DNA of 7,806 nucleotides, from the NCBI GenBank assembly GCA_023250795.1, contig JAHFAB010000076.1, positions 1 to 7,806 on the forward strand. The letters run 5' to 3'. Shown piece after piece: positions 1 through 6,828 of the stretch; position 1 is the first letter of the stretch; each line of letters begins with the position of its first letter. The notes under the pieces are model-generated. The model did no database searches. It was not told the DNA's origin and saw only the letters and a list, made by a program, of their open reading frames with translations. The translations under genes and the position numbers were made by a program. Source of the DNA: Bacteriovoracaceae bacterium (lineage in GTDB: Bacteria; Bdellovibrionota; UBA1018).

Positions 1-557
1 CCCATACCATTTTTAGGAGCCATCATTTTACCTTTTGGCCTCCGAAGTCCGCGAGGAAAAGCGCTGGACATAGAAATCTCAGACGCACGTGTGCCGTAAA
101 TCCCCTGGATCATTGGAGTAATCAAATACTCCGCTGCGGAGTGCCCCAATCGAGCAACTGCCCAGTCCTGCACAGTCTGAGATGTCGAAAGAGTTTTAGA
201 TTTTTTTAGAAATCTAAAAATAATCCTAATCACCTCCCTAAAGTTCAGTGGAAAACGCCTGAACTTTCCATTTCTATAAATATATTTTGCCGAAGAGCCA
301 TGAACACCTACAAGCTCTACTCCTAATTCATCAAAGAAACTCCGCACCTCCTGAGTGGCAAGTATTGTATGTGCAGCAGATTCTGCCAACCCCCAAGGAG
401 TTTTCTTTGTATGAATTAGACCACCTAAATGAGGCTCTTTTTCATAGAGAGTCACTTCATAGCCAGATCGATCCAATGTGTAGGCAGCCAAAAGGCCAGA
501 AATGCCTCCCCCAACCACTGTCACTTCTTTGCATTGAGAATTAATTTTTCCAAGCAT
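1..557 (-). CDS. hemG: Protoporphyrinogen oxidase, HemY/PPOX-like flavoprotein (partial, 3' end outside window)
   Basis: Oxidises protoporphyrinogen IX to protoporphyrin IX, the step before iron insertion. The 185 codons in the window have no in-frame stop and run off the left edge. Family PPOX enzymes are usually about 450-480 residues, so roughly 40% is present. What can be seen: an N-terminal FAD-binding Rossmann motif (VVGGGISGL, glycines 16, 18 and 21) with an acidic residue at the end of the second strand (LYEKE, E39), then a GG pair (LGGLI, 45-46). Near residues 137-168 lies the conserved PPOX stretch with LGHSAAEYL, TPMIQGIYG and SSAFP. The ATG at 557 lies inside hemH, giving a 17-base overlap. 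No clear Shine-Dalgarno sequence precedes it, so translation may be coupled to hemH. The fold is FAD-dependent HemY/PPOX, not the small flavodoxin-like HemG of E. coli; hemY is an equally valid name. A coproporphyrinogen-oxidising role (CgoX) is less likely with HemN present. Confidence 0.88.
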   Translation of the reverse strand, partial: MLGKINSQCKEVTVVGGGISGLLAAYTLDRSGYEVTLYEKEPHLGGLIHTKKTPWGLAESAAHTILATQEVRSFFDELGVELVGVHGSSAKYIYRNGKFRRFPLNFREVIRIIFRFLKKSKTLSTSQTVQDWAVARLGHSAAEYLITPMIQGIYGTRASEISMSSAFPRGLRRPKGKMMAPKNGM

Positions 558-1512
558 GAGCTAAAACCGAATAAAGTACCTGGGAAAATTCTGGGTCATC
601 GTTAAAAGTTCTCGTGCGAAAGTATTTTTCAATCCCATGTTCTCGCGCGATTTTAAAATAATACTGATCCAACTCCCAAAGTGTTTCAATGTGATCACTG
701 ACAAAACTCAATGGTACTACCACTACTTTTTTGACCCCGGTTTTTCCTAAGCGCATGAGCTCGTCTTCGATATAGGGTTCCAACCAAGGTAATTTTCCGT
801 TTCTGGACTGAAAGGCCAAAGACCAAGAAAAATTTGGAGATAATTGCTCAGTAATAGCGTTTACCGTAGAATGTACGTCTTCTAAATAGGGATCTCCTCG
901 CTTCACGACCGCCATAGGCAAAGAGTGGGCAGAAAATAAAACATGGGTTTTTTCATTAAAATCCAGAGACTCCTGGATTGTTTTGATCAAAAGAGAAATA
1001 TACTCAGGGTGATTCGCCCATTTTGTAATCTTTCTGACCACAGGATTCCACTTCCATTTTTTCATCAGGCGATCGACCTCTTGAAAACACGATCCAGTTG
1101 TCGTCGTCGAAAATTGTGGAAAAAGTGGAAAAAGAATCACTTCCTCAGCACCCCCATTTTTCAGCTCTAAAAGTGCTTCTTCTATAAAGGGGGAAGATGC
1201 TCTCATTCCTATTTTTACAAGAAACTTATTCTCAGAAAAATTTTCCTGAGAATCTTTCCGGCATAAAAGCTTTTCCAGACCTTCCGCCTGCTTCTGAGTC
1301 CAATAGAGTTGAGGAGAACCTCCTCCAATTTTTCGGTACATTCTCCTCGAAGAAGAAGCTTTGAGCTGTGAAATCAAAAAAGCTAAACCCTGTCTGAAAG
1401 GAGAGGGAATCCCCACTAAAATGGCGGGATCAGAAAAAAGTCGATACAGAAAGGGTTTTACTTCATCTAAGTTTGACGGCCCACCTAAGTTTAGAAGTAA
1501 TACACCCTTCAT
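541..1512 (-). CDS. hemH: Ferrochelatase
   Basis: Inserts ferrous iron into protoporphyrin IX to make protoheme; family members are cytosolic or loosely membrane-bound. The 323-residue length matches bacterial ferrochelatases. What can be seen: the N-terminal LLLNLGGP motif (5-12), IGGGSP (62-67), IGMRASSP (101-108), FPLFPQFSTTTTG (128-140), the catalytic histidine in FSAHSLP (H196), and SFVSDHIETLWELD (269-282) with the conserved glutamate E276 expected to act with H196. The C-terminus carries no cysteine cluster for a [2Fe-2S] centre. The ATG start overlaps the hemN stop as ATGA (4 bases). No strong Shine-Dalgarno sequence is visible, which points to coupling with hemN. The 3' end is overlapped by the oxidase gene. 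Family assignment is secure. Choice of porphyrin (protoporphyrin rather than coproporphyrin) is inferred from the neighbouring hemN. Confidence 0.96.
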   Translation of the reverse strand: MKGVLLLNLGGPSNLDEVKPFLYRLFSDPAILVGIPSPFRQGLAFLISQLKASSSRRMYRKIGGGSPQLYWTQKQAEGLEKLLCRKDSQENFSENKFLVKIGMRASSPFIEEALLELKNGGAEEVILFPLFPQFSTTTTGSCFQEVDRLMKKWKWNPVVRKITKWANHPEYISLLIKTIQESLDFNEKTHVLFSAHSLPMAVVKRGDPYLEDVHSTVNAITEQLSPNFSWSLAFQSRNGKLPWLEPYIEDELMRLGKTGVKKVVVVPLSFVSDHIETLWELDQYYFKIAREHGIEKYFRTRTFNDDPEFSQVLYSVLAHAWKN

Positions 1513-2876
1513 ATCGCTTTGCTAAATAACTGAGTCGTAGGCGCTTTGGCGCTCAATCGGGCATCAAAAGCCATGCAGATATTTCTCAAAAAGGGACGGC
1601 CCTCTGTTTTAACATGGCAGGATGGACCTCTGAGCTCCAACAAGCCATCCTTAGAGAATTCCTCTAATTTTTTAGAAACTGAATCGAGATACGGTGTAGA
1701 AACACTTTCATTCTCCCAGGTCGTATGAAAAGAAGTCATTAAGTTTAAAATATGCCTTCTCAACACCTCGTCTTCCTCTGTCAAGATATGCCCTCTAAAA
1801 ACCGGAATTTCTCCTGACTGCACACGAGATTCATATTTTTCTAATAATTTTTCATTTTGAGAGAAAACATTCCACGAGTCTCCAATAGCGGAAACTCCGA
1901 GTCCAATCAGAGGAGAAACTTGTTTCGAAGTATAACCCATGAAGTTTCGATGAAGTTCTCGATTTTGAAACGCACTCCAAAGCCGGTCTGTCTCAAGTGT
2001 AAAATGATCCATCCCAATTTCACGGTAACCCACTTCTTCGAGCAAGCCTCGACCCAGTTCATAAAGCGCTCGCTTTTCATCCCCTGCTGGTAGATCTGAT
2101 TCCGTAAAACGTCTTTGCCCTGGCTTAATCCAAGGCACATGTGCGTATCCATAAAAAGCAATTCGATCTGGTCTGAGTTCCCTCACTTGCTCGATCGTTT
2201 TCCGCACACTCTCCTGAGTCTGAAAAGGCAAACCATAAATGAGATCGTAGTTTATACTCTGAAAGCCGATTTCTCTGGCCCTTAAAGTCACTTCACGAAC
2301 TTGCTCAAAACTCTGAACTCGATGCACGATTTCTTGCACTTTGGGGTCAAAATCCTGGATCCCAAGACTGAGCCTTCGAAACCCTAACTCATGGAGTTTG
2401 GCCAAATGTTCATTCGTTGTCACTCTAGGATCAGCCTCCACAGAAAACCCTGCTCCTTCAGTTAAACTGACCGAAGATAAAATCCCCTGCATGAGAGTTT
2501 CAATTTCACTCGGACTTAAAAAAGTAGGAGTCCCCCCTCCCAAGTGAATTTCAGAGAGTAGAATGGGCTTGGGTAATTTTTCTAAATAATGCTCCCACTC
2601 TTTGAGAACTGTTTTGACGTAAGGTAAACCCACTGATTTATTGCGAGTAATTCTCGTATTACACCCGCAATAAGTACACAGGCTTTGACAAAAAGGGATA
2701 TGAATATAAATCGCAGCCCCAATCCCTTTTTCAGAGTTCTCTGAAAGATTCTTTCTCAGCGAAGAGATCCACACCTCTTCCGTCGGTATATCCTCCCAGT
2801 AAGGTACAGTCGGGTAACTCGTGTAGCGAGGGCCTGGAACATTGTATTTTTTATAAAGATCTGGGTTCAGCTTCAC
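1509..2876 (-). CDS. hemN: Oxygen-independent coproporphyrinogen III oxidase (radical SAM)
   Basis: Decarboxylates the two propionates on rings A and B of coproporphyrinogen III to give protoporphyrinogen IX, using a [4Fe-4S] cluster and S-adenosylmethionine in the cytoplasm. What can be seen: the HemN N-terminal signature GPRYTSYP (about 15-22), then IHIPFCQSLCTYCGC, where C63, C67 and C70 form the radical-SAM CX3CX2C and C72 is the extra HemN cysteine. GGGTPTFL follows near 113-120, then EADPR, YDLIYGLPFQT, and the C-terminal HemN-specific part with RNFMGYT and GLGVSAIGD. Length (455 residues) fits true HemN; the shorter HemW paralogue lacks the GPRYTSYP leader. The start is set at GTG 2876, because GGAGG lies 6 bases upstream. 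An in-frame TTG at 2879 is also possible but only 3 bases from the same GGAGG. The 5' end overlaps hemE by 26 bases, and the TGA stop overlaps the hemH ATG. Confidence 0.96.
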   Translation of the reverse strand: MKLNPDLYKKYNVPGPRYTSYPTVPYWEDIPTEEVWISSLRKNLSENSEKGIGAAIYIHIPFCQSLCTYCGCNTRITRNKSVGLPYVKTVLKEWEHYLEKLPKPILLSEIHLGGGTPTFLSPSEIETLMQGILSSVSLTEGAGFSVEADPRVTTNEHLAKLHELGFRRLSLGIQDFDPKVQEIVHRVQSFEQVREVTLRAREIGFQSINYDLIYGLPFQTQESVRKTIEQVRELRPDRIAFYGYAHVPWIKPGQRRFTESDLPAGDEKRALYELGRGLLEEVGYREIGMDHFTLETDRLWSAFQNRELHRNFMGYTSKQVSPLIGLGVSAIGDSWNVFSQNEKLLEKYESRVQSGEIPVFRGHILTEEDEVLRRHILNLMTSFHTTWENESVSTPYLDSVSKKLEEFSKDGLLELRGPSCHVKTEGRPFLRNICMAFDARLSAKAPTTQLFSKAI

Positions 2877-3912
2877 CAAAGACCTCCCTCTGTATTTTCA
2901 AAAATAATCTCACACTAGCTTCTGGTGTTTTGGGCAATACTCCATGCCCTAGCCCACAAATCCAACCTTGAAGTAATTCTGTGGGAAGACTTTTGACTTC
3001 ACTAAAAAATTTTCTCAGATTTTTTTCTAATCCTTCTTCGGGCTGAAATAGCCAGCTCGGGTTGATATTTCCTTGGATCGCCCACTTCTTGCCATACCGC
3101 CTCAAAACACTGGGAAGATCCTGGTTCCAATCAATCCCTAAACACGAAATCGGAAGACCCTCTAAAGACTGCCAATGTTCTGGGACTGTACCCTTCGAAT
3201 AATAAGTAATCGGAAACCCAGAATATTCGGGGCATTCTCGATAAAACCTCTCAAAGAGCGCTTCTAAAACAGGAACCACTTTTTTCGAATAAGTTTCAGG
3301 GTCTAAATCCCCAGCACAAGTATCTAAAACGGCAATCGAGTCAACGCCTGCCTTAGCTTGAAGACTCATATTTTTAGCCAAAAGATCGAGCAAGATTTCT
3401 ACAAACCCTTCATACCTTCCATCCCAAAGACCCTCTCGGGCAGAGCGAAGCTCTCCCGAGTGACTTCCCTCCACAGCGTAATAAAACAAAGTAAGAGGTC
3501 CTCCGACAAATCCCAGCAGTCCTTTCGAAGGTGAAAGTTTCTCACGAGTCAAACGAAGCGCGTCTCCCTGAAAGTGAAGAGAAGAAATCTCAGGTTTTTT
3601 AAACCGCTCTAAATCTCCCAAAGTTCTTAGATGCCAACTCAATTTGGGACCTTCTTCATACTGAAGGCCCATTCCCATAGCTTCTAGCGGAAATAAAAGA
3701 TCAGAAAATAAAATCGCCGCATCAAATCCAAAATCATGGACTGGTCCAAGAGCCGCTTCGCAAGCTACTTCTGGAAGTTTACATAAATCCATAAATGAAT
3801 ATCTCTGACGCAAAGACTGGTAGTGAGAATGATAACGCCCCGCTTGTCTCATAAACCAAACGGGGGGACGACCCTGATTTTTTTTCTCAAGAGCTAGTTT
3901 AAATTTATTCAT
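2851..3912 (-). CDS. hemE: Uroporphyrinogen III decarboxylase
   Basis: Removes four carboxyl groups from the acetate side chains of uroporphyrinogen III to give coproporphyrinogen III; it is cytosolic and needs no cofactor. The protein is 353 residues from the ATG at 3912, typical for the family. What can be seen: RPPVWFMRQAGRY (15-27) with substrate-binding arginines R22 and R26; LFSDLLFPLEAMG (68-80) with the essential aspartate D71; GFVGGPLTL (134-142) followed by YY (144-145); YYSKG (237-241); GIDW (259-262); and LGHGVLPKTP (321-330) with the conserved H323. Two motifs differ from the usual form: DTCAG (197-201) where most bacteria have DSWAG, and GNINP (281-285) where GNLDP is usual. An in-frame GTG at 3939 would add nine residues before the conserved start and is less likely. 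The ATG overlaps the response regulator stop by 8 bases with no close Shine-Dalgarno, so coupling is likely. An A8 tract lies in codons 9-12. Confidence 0.95.
   Translation of the reverse strand: MNKFKLALEKKNQGRPPVWFMRQAGRYHSHYQSLRQRYSFMDLCKLPEVACEAALGPVHDFGFDAAILFSDLLFPLEAMGMGLQYEEGPKLSWHLRTLGDLERFKKPEISSLHFQGDALRLTREKLSPSKGLLGFVGGPLTLFYYAVEGSHSGELRSAREGLWDGRYEGFVEILLDLLAKNMSLQAKAGVDSIAVLDTCAGDLDPETYSKKVVPVLEALFERFYRECPEYSGFPITYYSKGTVPEHWQSLEGLPISCLGIDWNQDLPSVLRRYGKKWAIQGNINPSWLFQPEEGLEKNLRKFFSEVKSLPTELLQGWICGLGHGVLPKTPEASVRLFLKIQREVFGEAEPRSL
2883..2889 (-). promoter_or_regulatory. Strong Shine-Dalgarno of hemN
   Basis: The minus strand reads AGGGAGG here, inside the last codons of hemE. 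The GGAGG core ends 6 bases before GTG 2876 and only 3 bases before TTG 2879, so spacing favours GTG as the hemN start. It is the best ribosome binding site in the window. It gives hemN its own loading site despite the overlap with hemE. Confidence 0.75.
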
Positions 3913-4606
3913 AAAGTTGATAGCCCACTCCGCGCACACTTCGAATAATCTCGGGATTTTCAGGATCTATTTCCACAAGCCGTCTAAAGCGCACAATAAA
4001 ATTATCTATGGTTCTTGAACTTGGAAACTCCTCCTCACCCCAGACTTCGTTTAAAATCTCATCTCGACTGACCACTCTCCCACGGCGCTCTAATAGATAT
4101 TTCAACACAGAGCATTCTTTATGAGTGAGAAAGTGTTTTTTTCCAACTCCACTCACTTCGAATTTTTGAAAATTGATTTCTGCCTTCCCAATTTTTACTT
4201 CTCCGCTCCCCACGCCTCCATGTAAAGCACGAGCCCTTCTCAAAGCATTTTGTACCCGGAGCATAAATTCTTTGAGGTGAAAAGGTTTTACAATATAATC
4301 CTCTGCACCCAATTCTAATCCTCGAATCCGATCCTCTGGGTCACCGTGAGCCGTCAAAAAGATCAGTGCAGTATTTGGATTAGTTTCGCGGATAAAACTG
4401 GCTAATTGAAAACCAGAACCATCTGGAAGCCCAATATCTACAACTGAAAGGTCAGGTTTTTTTTCGATCAATCGGGCCTTTGCCTCTTCTTGAGACGTGG
4501 CCCAACTCACTTCGAAACCTTCTTTTTGTAACCGCTCCACGAGTGTAGAACCCACATTTTTTTCATCTTCGACCAGTAAAATGTGAGCTTTTTGTAAATC
4601 AACCAT
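3905..4606 (-). CDS. hemR: OmpR/PhoB-family response regulator in the heme operon (HemR-like)
   Basis: A two-domain transcription regulator of 233 residues from ATG 4606. The receiver domain (about 5-120) shows HILLVEDE with the acidic pocket, the phospho-acceptor aspartate in VVDIGLPDGSG (D57), the switch threonine in FLTAHGD (T85) and the conserved lysine in YIVKPF (K107). The C-terminal winged helix (about 133-233) has LTHKECSVLKYLL, VSRDEILNEVW, the recognition-helix region RTIDNFIVRFRRL and the wing IRSVRGVGYQL, all typical of OmpR/PhoB. It overlaps the kinase gene upstream and hemE downstream by 8 bases each. An in-frame GTG at 4612 is an alternative start adding two residues; an AGAGAG run lies just upstream of both, so the start is not settled. 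The symbol rests on remembered resemblance to Leptospira HemR (Rrlep), where this regulator lies in the hem cluster and controls heme synthesis and breakdown genes. The family is certain; targets are inferred. Confidence 0.9.
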   Translation of the reverse strand: MVDLQKAHILLVEDEKNVGSTLVERLQKEGFEVSWATSQEEAKARLIEKKPDLSVVDIGLPDGSGFQLASFIRETNPNTALIFLTAHGDPEDRIRGLELGAEDYIVKPFHLKEFMLRVQNALRRARALHGGVGSGEVKIGKAEINFQKFEVSGVGKKHFLTHKECSVLKYLLERRGRVVSRDEILNEVWGEEEFPSSRTIDNFIVRFRRLVEIDPENPEIIRSVRGVGYQLYE

Positions 4607-5543
4607 GAGCACTCATCTCTCTAAAAAGAAGCGAAACATGAAAACCCGTAAACCCATTCTCTATAGGATCGACTTTGAACTCGGCTTTTCCACCCATTCT
4701 TTCCATCAAAACTCTCACCAAATACAAACCCACTCCGGCTCCGCTGGACGACGGGCCTTTGTAAAAAATTTTACCCAAGTTTCTAGGATCTCCGGTGAAT
4801 CCATCTCCGTTATCTCGAAAAAATATTTTCACTCCCTCTGGAGTTTTTCTTGTTTTCAAAGAAACTGAAATTCGATCTTGCTTGAGATGCCTGAGGGAGT
4901 TTTCTAAAAGATTTTTCAGAATCACTTGCACCGCAGTCGAATCAGCTTCGATTGTAAAGTCGTCAATTTCAGATTCAATCCTAAGCCTCTGAGCATGAGT
5001 TTCAGTCCAAGCTTTTAGGGTTCTCTCAATCCAAGGCTTGATTCGAAGTGGCCTGGTGAAAACGGGCCCCCCTCCTTCGACACGCGCAAGCTCTAGTGTT
5101 CTCTCCACTTGGGATTCGAGTCGCAAAGTATCCTCCAACAAGCGTTGTATGAGCGGACTTCCCGGCCGATCTTCTGCTATTGACTCTGCCTGCAATCGGA
5201 TACTCGTCAGAGGGGTGCGAAGTTCGTGTGTGAGAGATGCAAAAAAAGCTTGGATGGCTTTGGAGCGTTTGAGATCTCTCCAATAAAGCCAAATCAAAAA
5301 AACCGTGCTGGCTAAAAGCAAAAGAAAAAAACTGGCCCCCTCCCAATAGAGCATCCTCTGAGTTTTAAGCCAATGAGACTCAGTCGCACTCGATGCAAGG
5401 CCAGTCACGCGCTCCAGCTCAGCAATTCTAAATGCATGCTTCAGGATCAAACTTCCCCACCAAGCACCTAAGACACAGACCAAAAAGAGCCATGAAAAGA
5501 GCGCAGTAAAAAGAAGCCGCATTCTGCGAAGAGGAGTTTTCAA
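4599..5543 (-). CDS. Membrane sensor histidine kinase in the heme operon (HemK-like)
   Basis: Senses a signal at the inner membrane and phosphorylates the adjacent regulator. The protein has 314 residues. TM1 spans about 10-34, a short outside loop about 35-66, and TM2 about 67-88. Next comes the dimerisation/phospho-acceptor domain with SLTHELRTPLTSIRL (H106), then the ATPase domain with N-box NLLENSLRH (N211, N215), G1 box DNGDGF (244-249) and G2 box GAGVGLYLV (268-276). There is no HAMP or PAS domain. Only about 17 residues separate TM2 from the phospho-acceptor histidine. The start is a TTG overlapping the hemL stop (TTGA). AGGGGGTG ends 5 bases upstream and supports TTG over an internal ATG at 5522. 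The 3' end overlaps the regulator gene by 8 bases. Leptospira has a kinase in this place, called HemK or Hklep as I recall; no symbol is given because hemK also names an unrelated methyltransferase. The ligand is not shown by sequence. Confidence 0.92.
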   Translation of the reverse strand: MKTPLRRMRLLFTALFSWLFLVCVLGAWWGSLILKHAFRIAELERVTGLASSATESHWLKTQRMLYWEGASFFLLLLASTVFLIWLYWRDLKRSKAIQAFFASLTHELRTPLTSIRLQAESIAEDRPGSPLIQRLLEDTLRLESQVERTLELARVEGGGPVFTRPLRIKPWIERTLKAWTETHAQRLRIESEIDDFTIEADSTAVQVILKNLLENSLRHLKQDRISVSLKTRKTPEGVKIFFRDNGDGFTGDPRNLGKIFYKGPSSSGAGVGLYLVRVLMERMGGKAEFKVDPIENGFTGFHVSLLFREMSAHG

Positions 5544-6820
5544 GAAAACACCCCCTGAAAAGCCTGCACAAGAGAGTCTAAATGCTGATCTTCATGGGCT
5601 GTAGATAAAAAAGAAACTTCAAAGCCACTAGGCGCAAGATAAATGCCTTGATCTAAAAGTGAATGAAAAACTCGAGCATACATTTCTTTTTGAATCGCAG
5701 GAATCTGCGAAATCTCTCGCACTTCTTCAGAACCAAAAACAGGCCAAAAAATAGAAGCGTTTCTCTGTATGTGAAATTTCAAATCCGTCTGTCTGAGAAC
5801 GGCCTTTTCTATTGCACAAGACATCCGCTCTGTTTTCTCTTCTAATTTCTGATAGGGCATCTCTCGTTTTAATTTTTTCAGCGTTGCAAGTCCTGCTGTC
5901 ATAGCAATCGGATTCGCACTCAAAGTACCCGCCTGATAAACGGGGCCTTGTGGAGCCACGAGATCCATGAGATCCGCTCGACCGCCATAAGCACCGACAG
6001 GAAAACCACCCCCGATAATTTTTCCATATGTTACGAGATCAGGACGAATCCCTGTTCTTTCTGCCATCCCTCCAAATCCCACGCGAAATCCAGTAATGAC
6101 TTCGTCAAAAATCAAAAGCACTCCATGAGATTTTGTCAGCTGAGAAAGTTTTTCGAAGAATTCTGGCTTCTGTGTGAGCAAACCGTTATTGGCTGGAACC
6201 GGTTCCACAATCACAGCGGCGATCTCTTTTCCCCTTTGGGCAAAAATCTGATCAAGAGCAGCCAAATGATTCAAAGAAACAACTAAGGATTCCCCCGCTA
6301 CTGCGCGCGAAACTCCAGCGCTATCCGGAGCAGCCATCTCTGCAAGCCCAGAACCCGCTCGAACTAACATCGAATCGCAATGGCCATGATAGCAGCCATC
6401 AAATTTTAAAATCAGATCTCTCCCGGTTGCCGCTCTTGCCACCCGCAGAGCAGCCATCACAGCCTCAGTCCCAGAATTGACAAATCTGATTTTTTCAACC
6501 CAAGGTAGTGAAGAAGTAATGAGCTCAGCAAGCTCTAGTGATAAGGGCTCTACCGTTCCATAGGTCCAACCTTTGTGAAGTGCTTGCTCGACCGCGGCTA
6601 AAACCTCGGGATCTTGATGGCCCAAAATCAGGGGGCCCCATGAAAGGCAGAAATCGGTATAAGAATTTCCGTCCACATCTGTAAGACATACCCCTTGAGC
6701 TTTTTCTATAAAACGGGGAACTCCACCGACTCCTTTGAAAGCGCGAACAGGAGAATGCACCCCACCTGGGCTCACTCGTTTAGATCGTTCGAAAAATTTT
6801 TCTGAAAAAGAAGTATTCAT
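5540..6820 (-). CDS. hemL: Glutamate-1-semialdehyde 2,1-aminomutase
   Basis: Converts glutamate-1-semialdehyde to 5-aminolevulinate with pyridoxal/pyridoxamine phosphate, the last step of the C5 route to tetrapyrroles. From ATG 6820 the protein has 426 residues, the usual family length, and begins directly with the family's N-terminal SEKFFERSKRVSPGGVHSPV. What can be seen: SWGPLILGH (60-68), VNSGTEAVMAALRVARAATG (114-133), KFDGCYHGHCDSML (139-152), VIVEPVPANNG (203-213), IFDEVITGFRVG (237-248) with the cofactor-contacting aspartate D239, and TYGKIIGGGFPVGAYGG (264-280) with the Schiff-base lysine K267. An in-frame start at 6886 would add 22 residues of poor family character and overlap hemB by 41 bases; it is rejected because AAGGGAGAG precedes ATG 6820 at good spacing. 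The presence of HemL implies synthesis from glutamyl-tRNA, so a hemA is expected, probably upstream. The stop overlaps the kinase start. Confidence 0.97.
   Translation of the reverse strand: MNTSFSEKFFERSKRVSPGGVHSPVRAFKGVGGVPRFIEKAQGVCLTDVDGNSYTDFCLSWGPLILGHQDPEVLAAVEQALHKGWTYGTVEPLSLELAELITSSLPWVEKIRFVNSGTEAVMAALRVARAATGRDLILKFDGCYHGHCDSMLVRAGSGLAEMAAPDSAGVSRAVAGESLVVSLNHLAALDQIFAQRGKEIAAVIVEPVPANNGLLTQKPEFFEKLSQLTKSHGVLLIFDEVITGFRVGFGGMAERTGIRPDLVTYGKIIGGGFPVGAYGGRADLMDLVAPQGPVYQAGTLSANPIAMTAGLATLKKLKREMPYQKLEEKTERMSCAIEKAVLRQTDLKFHIQRNASIFWPVFGSEEVREISQIPAIQKEMYARVFHSLLDQGIYLAPSGFEVSFLSTAHEDQHLDSLVQAFQGVFS
5549..5556 (-). promoter_or_regulatory. Shine-Dalgarno deciding the TTG start of the sensor kinase
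   Basis: The minus strand reads AGGGGGTG inside the end of hemL, 5 bases before the TTG at 5543. No comparable site precedes the next in-frame ATG at 5522, which would begin within the first membrane segment's lead-in. This supports the rare TTG start and tight coupling to hemL translation. Confidence 0.65.
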
Positions 6821-6828
6821 TGTATGCG

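Noticed and set aside
203..220. Perfect AT-rich inverted repeat (TTTTTAGA, two-base loop, TCTAAAAA)
   Set aside because: It lies within the oxidase coding frame, encodes a basic FRFLKKSK-type stretch, has almost no G:C pairs and too short a loop for a stable hairpin. Not a credible terminator or operator.
287..544. Plus-strand 85-codon reading frame
   Set aside because: It is antisense to the FAD-binding start of the protoporphyrinogen oxidase, which has clear family motifs. The plus-strand product shows no recognisable motif.
5026..5346. Minus-strand 106-codon frame overlapping the sensor kinase
   Set aside because: Same strand but a different frame from the kinase, across its second membrane segment and phospho-acceptor region. 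The composition is that of a shifted frame.
5948..6286. Plus-strand 112-codon reading frame inside hemL
   Set aside because: Antisense shadow of a well-conserved part of HemL; no recognisable protein motif.
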